Below are positions 44,516-56,249 of a stretch of 64,000 bases of DNA, piece by piece. Below the pieces are notes generated by a model, which saw nothing but the letters and a program-made list of their open reading frames with translations, was not told the DNA's origin and ran no database searches. Each line of letters starts with the position of its first letter. Positions within the stretch are counted from its first letter, which is position 1. Source of the DNA: Chalara sp. BL73. Taxonomy: Eukaryota > Ascomycota > Leotiomycetes > Helotiales. The stretch lies in contig CAKJVC010000010.1 of the NCBI GenBank assembly GCA_918026815.1, positions 684,501-748,500 of the forward strand, given 5' to 3'. Position numbers and translations under genes: made by a program.

Positions 44516-45015
44516 CTTGCTTTAATTTAGGGGATACAAAATGGGGTGGGAGAGGATTGTGGGAGGCTATGGTACACACGGTGACTCGAAACTATTACCC
44601 GATCACATGATATTCCATTGGGCCAGTATAGTTGGGCATGTGTAATGCTTCCACTTATAGAAATCTACGTGTCAGATTTTCGAGGTGATGTAAACTTATT
44701 TACCGTGCCAAGCGGAGATACCGAGCACCTCTTCAAAACAACGTACACGTGGTACAGAGTAATGCAAAGTTGGGACGGAGACAAACCAACCTAGAACAAG
44801 TGCTGGAGCAAATCAGAAGCGCCAATATCGCCTTCATTCCACATAGGCAATGCCACGCTACATAATATGCATTCTTGCTTGTAAGAGAGCAGGACATAAT
44901 CCCCAGGAACAAGATTGACTCCATGAGATGAGTTGAATGCCGAGTATAATTCAATGGCTGGAGGTCTAATGAAAGTCCCTTATATTTTGACACTAAGCCG
45001 CCTCATCGGATCCAA
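44516..45015. other. MOSC promoter and zinc-knuckle gene 3' flank
   Basis: No gene seen; a minus-strand frame at 44733-44993 is Cys- and Leu-rich but is not supported by a domain. Confidence 0.5.
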
Positions 45016-45894
45016 CTAGTTCCCTACACCGGTTGCCCACGGCTTGGCGTCATCCTCGTCCTCCTCATTGAAATCTCGTCTCCACATTAGAGGACATTCC
45101 AACAGGCCATGCTTCTCCTTACAATTAGCACAAGGCTGTCCGCAGTCCGAAGTCCTATGGGAGCCGCGCTTTGTGCAGTTTCGACATCTGAAGCCCTCTT
45201 GAGGCAGGGCTGGTGGTGTTGGGATCCGTGGAGGTGTTGGTGTCGAAAGCTTCGGGGGACTTGAGGCCGTGGAGCGTGGAATCCTATCAGCGCAGTCCTT
45301 GGTCCAGTGGCCGTACCATTGGCAATGGGCGCACCATGGCTCGCCATCATAGGAAATTCGGCATTCTTTCTCTGCAGGGGGGTCGCTGGTTCTGTTGCCA
45401 CACTGGGAAAGTGCCGATAGAGAGCTTCTCTGAGGGCTATCTGCTTCAAATAAAGTTGGCAAATCGCAGTCAGATGGAGGAGGCTGAGATTGAGGCATAT
45501 GTTGCTGTTGCTCGGGCTCTGTTGATGAGAAAGCCGTCTCAGACTGCTCTTCTCTCTCTTGAAAATATTTAGGCATTTGTCTTTGTTCTTCCGCGGCCTC
45601 CTCGTCTTGCTTTAGAGCCACGATATCATTTTGGTGTGCAAGACTGTTGTACAGGGCCTTCTGCTCTGCCAACTCCTCTTCATCTAGATGAAGACCGTCA
45701 AAGCCTACTTCCAGACTATCCAGAACACTGTCCTCATCATCTTGCTCATCTCGAGCATGTGTCTCAGTCTCGTTCTGTGTCTCTTGCTCCGTCTCGCCCG
45801 CTTCGCTCAAGTCACCCATCTCCTCTTTCCAAGCTTCAACTGAAAGTTCTTCCCTTTGATTAGGATGGTCTTCTGTCTGGTCGGGATCTCCCAT
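45016..45894 (-). CDS. Acidic protein with C-terminal CCHC-like zinc knuckles
   Basis: Single exon, 292 residues. Residues 1-115 are very rich in Glu, Asp and Gln. After a Pro/Ser-rich linker the C-terminus has three Cys/His clusters: CAHCQWYGHWTKDC is a canonical CX2CX4HX4C knuckle, CRNCTKRGSHRTSDC and CANCKEKHGLLEC are variants with altered spacing. Such knuckles bind single-stranded RNA or DNA, and the gene is of the type seen in RNA-processing factors. No retroelement domain (RT, protease, integrase) is near, so it is not a gag remnant on this evidence. Function not known. Confidence 0.75.
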   Translation of the reverse strand: MGDPDQTEDHPNQREELSVEAWKEEMGDLSEAGETEQETQNETETHARDEQDDEDSVLDSLEVGFDGLHLDEEELAEQKALYNSLAHQNDIVALKQDEEAAEEQRQMPKYFQEREEQSETAFSSTEPEQQQHMPQSQPPPSDCDLPTLFEADSPQRSSLSALSQCGNRTSDPPAEKECRISYDGEPWCAHCQWYGHWTKDCADRIPRSTASSPPKLSTPTPPRIPTPPALPQEGFRCRNCTKRGSHRTSDCGQPCANCKEKHGLLECPLMWRRDFNEEDEDDAKPWATGVGN

Positions 45895-46721
45895 CTTGCA
45901 TCAACTAAGTTTTGCTTACAAGTATCAACTTGTGACCTGCTAGATAAGCTACAGCCCGCGTTCGGATATGTATTGTGTCTGTAACTCTACTAATGCATTT
46001 TGCGGAGAGGGGTGAATTAATAGCTTGTAATAACAAAGGTTCGGTAAGTTTCATTTCTCAATAGAGTTTCTGCAAAGGAAACCAAGCCAGAGAGAAGCAG
46101 GAGATTCTGGAAGCAACTGAGTATCTGCTGCGCTGCAATTCGTAACAAGACACGATTTCATTGCAATCTCATGTTTATCGAACACACGGTGGAAAAAAGA
46201 GTTCGTCTTGTTTGCTGCCATCATATTTGGACCTTTGTTCTCCGATATCCTTTGCATCAGTCAACTCCATACTCTACAGCAGCACATTTAGGGAGAATTC
46301 TTTGCTGGAAGCAATAAATTTAGAATTCTCTGGTGCTCTTTCATTTTAAAAGACATGAATGGGTAGCTCAACACAGAAACTACTAAAAGCGCGTTGTAAG
46401 TCAGTAATAGGCGACCAGTTCTGGTGCAATTGCGAATGAAAGGGATGCATCGATTGCAGATGAGGTACATATTTTACTTTTTCGGAGCGTTTTCTTTTAT
46501 CGGAACATTTACGGAAAGGAGCATTAAGTAATAGAAGAAATATCCACAGGATTGAGATGCGAATTAGCTTGAATTTAAGGCCACATATTTTAGAGTCATA
46601 GAACACCCCTACCCGATCTTTACAAAGAAAGGGAGGGACAAGTTAAACTTTCTACTAACATGCGAATACATTGGTCTCCAATACTTTCACATGACTCATC
46701 ATGTCACCTCAGCATCGAAGC
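45895..46721. other. Intergenic, no gene seen
   Basis: AT-rich flank between the zinc-knuckle gene and the P450 gene; small open frames only. Confidence 0.55.
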
Positions 46722-48226
46722 CTACGCCTTTTCTGTGTTCCAAATGAGCTCAATCTTTTTGTCCTTGACACTTGAATTGAACCATTCATAGATCTCAATC
46801 TTATCTTTACAAGGTCGAGCACCAAGCAATACACCACTCTCAGCCACCTTCTCAGTAGCCATGTAGAGCTCAGTCAAAGCAAGGTTTCGAGCAATGCAAG
46901 CCCTCGATCCTGCTCCGAAACCAAATGAATGCTTGATCATTTCTGGGGTTACATTGGCTTCCAACCATCTTTCTGGTTTGAAAGCTTTTGGATCAGGAAA
47001 CACAGTTGGATTAAGATGAAGCTCAAACGCGGAGCAGCCCACGAGTGATTCGGGTGGAAAGTTGGTATCCTTGAAGGTCCATCCACTGGACGGGACCACA
47101 CGAGGAAGCCGGGTTGGATTTGCCATGCTGACTCGAAGCGCTTCCTTAATTACACCGGAAAGATATGGCAGGCCTTGAGCCTCAACTTTGCCATCGCCAG
47201 CTGCCAAATTTGGAATGATCTCCGACCGAAGCTTCTCATACCTAAGATTTATGTTAGGGTATGAGCAACCCATGGATATCTCTTGACTTACGTGACGGGA
47301 TCACGAGATAGCGCTTGACATATAGTTGCCATGTTGTGGCCAGTGGAGTCGGTTCCGGCAAACATGAGGTCCTTGCACTGCGACTTCACCTCCGATATCT
47401 CGAGGCCTATGCCAAGAAGGCGTCCTGCATAAGTTTGTGCTGTCGCAGAAGTTCGTGCTACCATGTTATCCACGAATTTGTCAACCATAACCATTGATTT
47501 CGTCACCAGTTCGTTCGGCCAAATGATATCGCTTGCCCTACCAATCCATTCGAAAACGGTATTGGGTAGGTAGAAAACGCCTCCAACGGCGACAAAGGCA
47601 TCCACAAAACCAGATGCTGACAACCGCTTCTCAGATGTTGCATTGTAATTCTCATGGAAGAGATGTGTTGAGACGGAGTCAAGGGCAAGACTCCTTGTCA
47701 AGTTCAATATATTGACCGGCCGCCCCGTTTTCGCTTCCTCTTGCATTCTGCAAATCATTCTGTCCACACACTTGTAGAGTTCTGCTTCGTTGTCCTTGAT
47801 ATTCTTGGTCGAAAACATAGGCAGAACAGCTTTGGCCCGTGGTGATCTATGCTCAGGATCTGCTGTTGAAAAGATTGTGGAATGGCCATCAATATCAAAG
47901 TTGGCATAACACTTTGGTTTGGCAAACCCGCCTCTCGATACGTATATTGGTGCTATGGCGTCCGCATCGCTGATATCGACCTCATTGGGAGCGACACGAA
48001 CCAATGGGCCGTACTTCTTGTGCAATTCGTGGATAACCGTTGCTTCATCTCCAAAGTATGAGTGGTAATACAGCCAGAGAGAAGTAATCTTTGGCAGCAA
48101 TGGCCCAGGTATATGTGAGAGCGGGTGTAGAATAATACGGAAGATGACAAGAGAAAAGAAGAGTGCGGTTGTGATAACTGCGATGCTAGCCACGGGGCTT
48201 CTCAGCAGGATCTCGAGAACTGCCAT
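46722..48226 (-). CDS. Cytochrome P450 monooxygenase
   Basis: Two exons (47292-48226 and 46722-47241) with a 50-nt intron give 484 residues. The Met at 48226 is preferred over 48244 because it starts directly before the membrane anchor (SIAVITTALFFSLVIFRIIL), which is followed by the Pro-rich HIPGPLLPK. The I-helix oxygen-binding motif AGTDST is at 290-295, the K-helix ExxR at 345-348 (EALR), the PERF region as PERW at 401-404, and the heme loop FGFGAGSRAC with ligand Cys427. The protein fits microsomal fungal P450s. Substrate cannot be inferred, and the neighbours are not biosynthetic enzymes. Confidence 0.95.
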
Positions 48227-49051
48227 CTTGGAACAGTATTGCAATTGTCATTCTAAAGAGAATCCTGAACATCAATGGCCCGGCTGAAGTGGTGAGTCAG
48301 TCCTGCGTATCCCCACTTGCACGGCAGCACAGATAGCCCTATGAGCAAGCATATTGTGGTGATACATCCTCACCTTGTGAGACCCATGAAGGTTCATTGC
48401 ATCCTTGTTAATTATCGGGCTCAACAGCGGTCAATTCAAAGTCCGCGGGCATCAACAAGGTTGAGAGCAACGCGCTTTTAGTCCGCCGATTGATTTTATT
48501 GATAACGCACAAGCTTGGCATTTCGCCAAATGCGGTTAGACCGAGTTTATTGAGATGGATGACAGGTCTCTTCCAGTTCAATGTTCCTCAAAATATTATG
48601 TCACACCTTAGTTTATTTCATTGTACATGCCTCGTATCCCATGGGGTGCCGGAAACCCTTAACTCCAAGTAAGAAAGTATTAGCAAGCAGTGGGTGATAG
48701 CTTACTCTTACCCTACTCGTAATATGCTAGCATCTTGCAGTGCTTAAATTCATGCTTTTCTCTCAATTTGTTCCTTTCCTCTGTCGCTTTATTTTGTTTT
48801 CTGCACTCAGCACAGTAAGCATTATTTTGGGGGCATGGTTAATACGCGCTCTATAATTCTCGGGGTTGGCGCAGAACGACTATCTCTTGACTCTGAACAA
48901 CAACCGAAGAGTACTCAAAATGTTGTAGTGGGTGATATCTCAACCCTGATGACCAGAGTAGTTCTCTTTGAGGATAAATAATGCTCGTTGAAGCAATTTC
49001 ACAATTGTTTCCGCCATCAGATCAGATATACGGTCATAAGTGGGTTTATTT
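48227..49051. other. P450 promoter, no gene seen
   Basis: No coding sequence recognised. A short plus-strand frame at 48490-48672 has no support. Confidence 0.6.
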
Positions 49052-50037
49052 TCATCTCTTGCCCCGTTTCCCTTCATGGAATCTCTCCTTCAATAGCGAG
49101 GCGAGCCTATGAATTGCATCTTCACTTAGAACATGTATTTTGTTGATATATGCCGCCCATCTCAATCCCTCCAAAGTCCAAGTCTCGTAGTCAGGACACT
49201 CCTGTTTTGGAGCCTCAATAGTCAGTGATTGCAGTTGCTGTTTCCCATCTGCGAAATTCTTCTCCATTGGTTTATCTCCAGCAATATCAAATATTCGCCA
49301 TAATTCCTGGTCTACTTCCATCACCATTATTTCTGAATCGCTCGAAATCCCTCCTTCATTAGCATCATGTCTTCCACCCATTCAGCCTCTGCCTCATCGC
49401 CCCCCCAAAGCCGAATCTTCCAATGCACTATTCCCATTCCTCGATCCCTCATCGCTACTCCTGGGTCTCTTATCCAGAATCCTGACCCAGCACACCCTCT
49501 TCAAATCCCACTCATCAACTTCCGGCACCATGCTCCTCAGCAAGAACCTCTCCGCCGCCGGCTCATCCTCAAAGTCCCATCTCCGAGGACGCCATCTCTT
49601 CCCTCCATCATTCGCATCATCTACGGAAACCCGCTCTTTCTCATCAACCGCTGGCCGCGTCTTAAACCCAACCATCGCCATCCTCTCCCCTCCCCTCTTC
49701 GGAACAAGCGGTTCATACCGCAACTCGCTATTCTGCCTCAACGCGCAGTGCCTATCCTCCCAACACCCCCCAGCCGCAAAATCCGGATCATAATCGGTAT
49801 AACCTTCTCCAGGCCGGGCATTCATGGAAAACACGACGTAAATCGAATATAGGTCAGCCGTTATCTGCAGCATCCATCCTCCATCCCACCCCGCTCAACT
49901 AGCCCCCTCAACCAACCCCCTCAAATCCCTGCGCCAAACCCCCTCCCTCTCCCTCTCCATAAACGCACCAACATCAAAGAACACGCCCCTCCCCGGCGAT
50001 GGACCATCCGGACACCCAAGGGGCGGGCGTGATGGGA
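49052..50037 (-). pseudogene. Broken hypothetical gene in three or more pieces
   Basis: Reading leftward, a first piece (from about 50037) gives GRGVFFDVGAFMEREREG and then VWRRDLRGLVEGA. A frame change follows, then WRMLQITADLYSIYVVF with a 159-codon frame to 49394. Two in-frame TGA follow (around 49394 and 49382), and the frame resumes as MGGRHDANEGGISSDSEIM to 49052. A run of seven C (49400-49406) lies at the break. The pieces share acidic, Trp-containing composition and probably once were one protein. No domain was recognised. Unrecognised introns are the alternative. Confidence 0.4.
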
Positions 50038-50459
50038 TTAGGAGGGATGGGGTTTAAAACAAGGAGATTTGATTTTTGAACTAATCTGGGAGATGTAATG
50101 CAGTATTTGTATGAAAGCTCCGAGGCGCGGTTAGGGCCAAGAGGTTGAATACAAAGCTTTGATGTAGCATGGTCTTTTCTTTGTCGTTTTAGGTAAAGGC
50201 ATCACCAGTTATCCATCAGCGAATAAAGAGAAGCTGAGTGCTATCAACGCTTGCGGGAAATCCCCCAGTATTTTATGTAACCTTTTATTAACGCTGACAA
50301 GTTTTAGAACGCTACCTGTATAAAAGGATCCACAACGCTTATACAAAAAAAATACTCGCTTAGTTGTAAAATGCAAAACACAAAAGCATCACCACCTCTC
50401 AACGCCGTGATAAAGTGAAAGCTGGGGACAAGCTGGCCGCGGCCTATAAAAATGCAGCC
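50038..50459. other. Intergenic, no gene seen
   Basis: AT-rich flank without coding content. Confidence 0.55.
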
Positions 50460-51821
50460 TCAAATACCATCTCGCAATGAACGCAGGATATCCTCCACAT
50501 CCTCCACATCATCCTCCTCATCACTCGAGCTCGAGGTTGAAATTTCCTGCCTTTCCACAACCTCATCCCTCTCTTCATCAGAACTGCTTGGAGAGATGAG
50601 CGCTGGGGTATCGGATCTAGGATGATCTCCACCGGTCAATATTTGAGCCGTGCCAATTCTGCCACGGGCGTGATTGTCCACAATCTGTAGCAGTAGATTT
50701 CCATCCACCATCATCTGGGCACCGGCCGGGACATCCTCCTCTTCGTCGTCAGAGCTACTAGAAGGCGAGTATAGACAGAATTTATCATCGGACTCGTAGC
50801 CATTGTGGGATAATGGAAGTAGAGAGTCTTTTCTTCGAATTAGTTCAGCTTCTAGTTCGGTGTCTGGCTTTGACTCCGGTTCTGGTTCTAGCGCCGCTGA
50901 AATTGCTTCGTCTGAAGAAACGGTCGGTGAAGAAAACTCCCTCTGTAGCGATCTTTCAAGTGAATTCTGGGCTATAGCTTCCAATGTTCCATTTAGCGGC
51001 ACTTCATGCCCGATGGCAGTTCGACATTTTCTGAGAGAACTCGGTCTCCATTTCCATTTCCATCGCCGTTCATTCAAACCGACATGTTTCACTCGCCTCT
51101 GCTTTTCATATTCTTCAGGCGTAATTTTGACGAGCGTGTACTTAATTTTGCGGACTCTTCTCATCATGGGATGTGATGCGTCAAACGATGTCCATGATAC
51201 CTCCGTTCGAGGTATCAACCCGGGAGGAACCTTAGGTACCGGCCGTTTTTGTCGCCGCATCATCAATCTATATTGCTCTCTGATCCTAAATTTCGCTATC
51301 TCCATGGCGGCATTGGCTGGCCTATCCGTTTCTACTTCCTCCAGCTCACCATCCACATTCCACATTCGGGCCAAAAATGTGGGAACTCGAATAGCTGCCC
51401 TTTTCTGAATAGAGTTTTTGGAACCGGAATATAAACTCCGTTTACGTTTAGATCTCGTCACTAGATCCAATTTAAATAATTTGGCAGAAGGCGGGCAAAC
51501 GGGGATATTTTTGTCCTTCGTATCCAGCAACGCCTCATCCGGTGCTTCGGCCGGAGCGCATCTTATGCCCAGATTCTCAATCTGTTCAGGTAGACCGTCT
51601 ACTATAGGACAGACTAAACATGGGGGCACAACCCATCGTCTGTTCAAAACATACGGATGTCCTGGATCCAGCCTGTTTTCTGCTTCGCGAAGTTTCAGCT
51701 CCGACTTCTGTTCGTCTGCAAAAATAAATTTCCATTCGTCACAGCGGCCTTCAACGGGACATTCAGGCGGAAGCCAACGATGGCCGCATCTAGGTCACTC
51801 CTTGATATAGATGAGGCACAT
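50460..51821 (-). CDS. Hypothetical protein with Cys/His N-terminus, acidic C-terminus and an early TGA
   Basis: A 448-codon frame runs to the stop at 50460. Its best start is the ATG at 51821 (MCLIYIKE), but codon 9 is TGA (51795-51797), and the same frame continues at once with PRCGHRWLPPECP and DEWKFIFADEQ. No other ATG lies near the N-terminus; the first later one is far downstream. The N-terminal part has Cys/His pairs (CGH, PPCLVC) typical of small fungal zinc-binding headers. The middle is basic (KRKRSLYSGSKNSIQKR). The C-terminus is Ser/Asp/Glu-rich with repeats of SSSSDEE, suggesting disorder. Family not recognised. It may be a recent pseudogene, or depend on stop readthrough or a sequencing error. 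Confidence 0.55.
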
Positions 51822-53402
51822 CTTTGTAGCACTTTTTAATTGATGGAGGAGGAAAGTCTGAGAGTTGAATATTAAGCTTTAGGAGCAGAGAGGGTGTAGA
51901 TCTGTAGGCTGAACAAATATAAGCTCCAGAGTGAGATTAAGAAAGGTTTGGTCTTCAAATTCTATAAACTTTCTTGTCTCCGGGAAAGACGAATCGTGGA
52001 ACTGTGATATTGGCTGTAATAAGAGTGTCTGCAAAATGAATGCGTTCAAGAAATAGGGCTTCTATAGATAAATGAGCGTGTTCGATATCGAGATGGTGAT
52101 GTGAGAAGCAGACCAATGGAGCAGACATCAACCCCATCTATCTCTCATCGTCGCTCTTGCCAAATACAACCCTGGATAAGTAGGTCCCGTCTTGCCGCCG
52201 TACCGAGATGCTCATTCCCTCGTGCCTAGCGATATTCTTTCTCCTAATCTCATCCGTCCCCGCCAAAACTCACATCATCGTCATCCGACATGCCTGCTAA
52301 ACATGCCGTTACCCCAGCTTAAAGGCTTATATCGTGACTTTGGGCAAGGTGCATCGCAATAAAGTAGGCGGGATGGCCTAGAGACATGTCCGTACATGGC
52401 ATGATAATTCCAGATCAACCATTAGTTTCTAGTAGAACGCTCACACATGAATAGTAATTGAGCAGGCACCAGAAAACAGACATGTAAACAATAAATCGTC
52501 ATGAGTGAGAAAACAACGCACCCGTCGAACCCCAATCTCCTCCCCCAAAAGACACCTAATTGAGATATATCTCATTCATACAGAGCTCTTCAGATGTCGA
52601 GGGCATTATGGGAAAAGGATGCTGTGGGCGCCGTGTGAATACGAATAGAGTAGCTGCTTTACGAAAGGGCGGATGCGTCGCGTGCACTTGCTCGCAAGAT
52701 CTTGATATTTCGAGGCATTGATGGCAGAGTGAGGCAGGGGACCCTAAGGAAAGTGAAGGGTGGTGGGTTAGGAGACGAAAAGTTGGTAACCTGAGAGGAG
52801 ATTGGAGGCTGCTGTGACTCCAGGTCTTGGCACAGTATGCGGCGGAAGATTCGAGTCATCCTTTATGTCTGGTGGGCAGGCTGATTAATTAATTTCCACT
52901 CTTGGGCACGGCGTTATGAATCACATTAGAGCCAATGATGGTACCAATGTCGGATTTATACAAATTTCATTACTGGTCACCACCTCAGAAAAAGGAGTAA
53001 CGCATGTATTGAAAAGAGGTGGAAGGACAAAGACCAGGAGACCCAAGCAAACAAGACCAGCCCTCCCAATCCCAACGCTAGAATATCCTGTCTCCAAGTA
53101 AAAACAGAGGAAGATCCAAGTTGGTATGTACCATGCAACCCCCCCAAAAAACCGTAGCCACCAACACCTAAGACTCTTCTGTCTTTCTATAGCCGTCCTT
53201 CCCGTGTGGGTAGGCTATGCAAGTGTATCGTGAAACGTAAACCATGCTACTCCCCCGCCAGTGAAATAAGGAAAAAGGGTAAGCCACCCGTCCCCCCTGG
53301 ATAAGCTATACCATGCAAGACCATGAACGCCAAAAGCAATTGCTAGGGGGAAAAGAGAGCTTGCAGATCATCCTGCAATTGTGTTATCGTCAAAGACGTC
53401 GA
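51822..53402. other. Gene-poor region with a truncated secreted-protein remnant
   Basis: Only the short remnant at 52208-52300 carries recognisable sequence. A minus frame at 51955-52137 and a plus frame at 52916-53101 lack support. Confidence 0.5.
52208..52300 (+). pseudogene. Truncated start of a histidine-phosphatase-like secreted protein
   Basis: Thirty codons encode a signal peptide (MLIPSCLAIFFLLISSVPA) followed by KTHIIVIRHA and stop. The VIRH motif at the very start of a mature chain is what secreted phosphoglycerate-mutase-like (histidine phosphatase) proteins show as IRHGE. Nothing of the rest of the family follows, so this is a fragment. The match is short, hence modest confidence. 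Confidence 0.35.
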
Positions 53403-54184
53403 TCAGATAAGCTCGAATCCATCATCCTCATCCATATCTGCCACCACGGGAGCGGGAGGCTGCTTTGGCGAGGCCTTCTTTCCCTTTTTCAGGACAACAT
53501 CTTCCCCCGTGTTATCCAAGACGGCATACTCGGTACGAAGGATCTTTTCCGTCTCCTTGGCCACCCACTTCTTCTCTGCCTTATCAATCAAACCACTAAG
53601 ATCAACCTCGCGGCCACGAGCATTTGGGCTTGGCCTATTATCAAAGCTATATAAGAAACCATCGTCGGCAGAGCTCATCGAGGCACGGATTGCGGTCTGC
53701 ACGGCAGTTTCAGTGTTGTTCGTATGCTTTGGAAGGAGCTCAAGTAGAGACTTGGAGAGTGGAGCGGTAGAGTGTTCGTGAGCATCGACGAAAGCGTCAG
53801 CTTTACGTGAAACTCGGTGGTTCGCGCTACTGTTGTCAAAGTTCAGAGTAGGATAGGGCTTGGATGCTTTGTTGCCATGGGGCTTCTTGTGGTTGCCATT
53901 CCTAGGCAGATCTGTTAGAAACTTGATCGTTGATGATGAGAGGCATTTGCTTACATTTCACTCCAAGCCTTGGCTGGGCGGACCTTTGGGCTTGGGGTCG
54001 TGCCAGCATCTGCGGACCATGTGCCAGCGGCATCAAGAGCGTCCCAGTTCTTTACACCACTCAAAGGTCGAGCGCCTTGGCTCCACTTCGAGCTGTTATC
54101 GCGGGCACGCTTGAAGGCTTTGGCAGAGGAACGGATGTCGCGGGTCTGAATTGGAGATACCGGGCTGGAAAGTGTGACAGACAT
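53403..54184 (-). CDS. Conserved fungal protein of unknown function
   Basis: Two exons (53955-54184 and 53403-53901) with a 53-nt intron give 242 residues. The N-terminus is Ser/Lys/Arg-rich (FKRARDNSSKWSQGARPLSG) with WDALDAAGTWS. Later it has SSADDGFLYSFDNR, VDLSGLIDKAEKKWVAKETE and LRTEYAVLDNTGEDVVL, blocks I believe recur in uncharacterised ascomycete proteins of this size. No signal peptide or membrane segment. The acidic C-terminus ends DMDEDDGFELI. The helix around the lysine-rich block could bind partners. No function is proposed. Its upstream region is the 2.4-kb divergent promoter shared with the GFA gene. Confidence 0.75.
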
Positions 54185-55432
54185 GTTTGCGGCAGATGTG
54201 GTTAGTTGCTTGGTCGAAGTGGTAATATATAGGCCGATGTATGGAGGGTTGAAGTCTGCCGGAGGCGAAGAGATGGGAGATATGTATGTAGGATACTCCT
54301 TATGGTGCTTTCTTTGTTCTGGATAGGTACGGGAGACCTGTAAAGTTGTGGACCTCTGAAGAAGGTCCTTTGGCGTTACAAAGAGTGGAAAGGAGCAGTT
54401 GAGTAGCTAGGTAGATAGGACGCGTCGAGCTTATGAAGAGAGACAAGAACCGAAAGGGGAGGGAAGAGGAGTCACCGGATGACTAGTAGGGAGCTTGGGC
54501 TAAGCTGAAATTAAAAGGACTGAGGCAATCACACACAGCGAAGTGGTGATCGGACAAGACAAAGAAGGTGCTCGAACGAAATTGCAACTGCGTTCGGGTT
54601 CGGGGAGTGAGTCAACAACAAGGCGTCGGTAATGTAGATAAAGAGTGGCTGATGGCCGATAAGATATACGATAACGATAGTGATCGTGATAAGTGCCAAC
54701 TAAATGGAATTAAGCTGACTTCAGATGATGAAGAGAAAAAAGTTGCCAAATACTGAAAAGTTCCTCTGATGATGTTTGCTTGTAAGTGATGATTGGATTG
54801 GGGTAGGGAAAGCAGGAGAAGAGGAAGATTAGGATGCTCTTATGTTTTTGGGGGGCAGCTCTTATCAAACGTGACTGCGAACAAGGCGCAATGCAAGCAA
54901 TCTCCCGTCATCGCCATAGCCAAACAGGGCACAGCTGATGACCTCGGTGTCGGCGGCATCCTATTATGCTATTGGGGTTTGGCGTCACCAGACCTGGGCA
55001 ACTAGCACCCAGTTGGCTTGACTTTGTTCATAGACGAGATAGCTGTCACCACCCACTCCGGCTTCTCGCGATTGCCCACGGGGGGGAAGGGAGTGGTTTA
55101 GAGAAGGGAGAGAGAGTGTGTGTGTGAAGCGTAGCTGTTGATACGCGCCGGGGGGTCCATATTAAATGTTGGGGCAAGGGAAGGCAGGGGAGCTCCAGGC
55201 GATAAGCAAAAACTGTGACGCCGTGTTGCATAAAGCACCTGCACCTGGATAAGAAAGGCTGCCAACGCGTGCGTGCCTAGAGCCTGGAGATGAGCAACTA
55301 CAGTACACTACAATATAAATCCAGATACCGGTAGCTCTTTTGATATCTCCCTCCCTCTACCAAGCACACACTGATACTTCCTTAGCCTGCGTGATTTGAA
55401 ATACAGTCAGGATCTCGATCATGGGTTGTCAT

Positions 55433-55438
55433 CACGTG
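55433..55438. promoter_or_regulatory. E-box CACGTG
   Basis: Palindrome GTCATCACGTGAC context in the divergent promoter; CACGTG is the site for bHLH factors such as Pho4/Cbf1/SREBP types. Presence seen, use inferred. Confidence 0.3.
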
Positions 55439-55524
55439 ACCTCTATTATTAGAGGGACTGCCCCACCATTGATTTGATACAGGAGCATGCTTCAGAAGCC
55501 CCCCATCACGTACAATGCTAACCC

Positions 55525-55579
55525 GATGATGATGATAATAATAGTAATAATGATAATGATAATGATGATGATGGTGATG
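55525..55579. repeat. Imperfect trinucleotide microsatellite (GAT/AAT)n
   Basis: About 55 nt made of GAT, AAT and GGT-type triplets in a row, on the plus strand. It reads as a purine-AT repeat with no coding support. Confidence 0.85.
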
Positions 55580-55800
55580 CTTATAGCAGGACTAACTATG
55601 ATTTCAGTGGAAACATACAGCAATATGGATACGTCACTGGTCTTTTGGCTTGGTTTGAAGCCGGGCGTATGGTGATACCGTGGCCAAAGCGATTTGCTCG
55701 ACGTGTTTAGGGTTTTGCGCGTGCTGGACGGGATGAGGGGGAAAGTGCTCCGCGGGTCATCAGATACGCGCCACTGTTAGTTATACTCCGGAGTCCATGA

Positions 55801-55840
55801 TGGGGGGGTGTTGGGTGTTGGGTGTTGGCAGTTGGGGGGT
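55801..55840 (+). repeat. G-rich repeat of GGGTGTT units
   Basis: GGGTGTT occurs three times in a row between a G7 run and a G6 run. Four G-tracts of three or more lie within 40 nt, so a G-quadruplex is possible on the plus strand. Confidence 0.6.
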
Positions 55841-56243
55841 CATCGTCATGGTATGTCCCTTTGGTAGCCAGTCCATTATGAAAATAGAAAAGACAAACAA
55901 ACGAGATCGTCATGCTACGGGGTTTGAGCTTGATGGAGCGTGAATCTGGCCCAGTTAGGTCAGGTCTGGTCAGGCCGGCTCAGGTTCCAATATCTCCCAT
56001 TCACCAAGGAGCTACCTATACCCAAAACCTGCTACTCCCACACACGTAGCATATCTCTGATTCACAGTCGTCAAAACCTGCTCTTACTTGGCTCAGCATG
56101 TTCGAGATTCTAAACCTGACTCACAGCGAATAACCCGTGCTTCCTAATTATCCAGAAAGGGGCCAAGCCGGGAAGCAAACCCACGGGTCTCGAACTGCAG
56201 CGTCCATCAACAAACCCGAACCCCCAATGTCCAATCCTATGAT

Positions 56244-56249
56244 CACGTG
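56244..56249. promoter_or_regulatory. E-box CACGTG
   Basis: GATCACGTGTG context about 335 nt upstream of the GFA gene start; a possible bHLH factor site. Confidence 0.3.

Noticed and set aside
45016..45894. Zinc-knuckle protein as a retroelement gag
   Set aside because: No reverse transcriptase, protease, integrase or terminal repeats are nearby, and the gene is a single intact acidic protein.
50803..51408. 201-codon plus-strand frame
   Set aside because: It is antisense to the long minus-strand frame, and its Ser-rich content is what the reverse of Asp/Glu/Ser codons gives.
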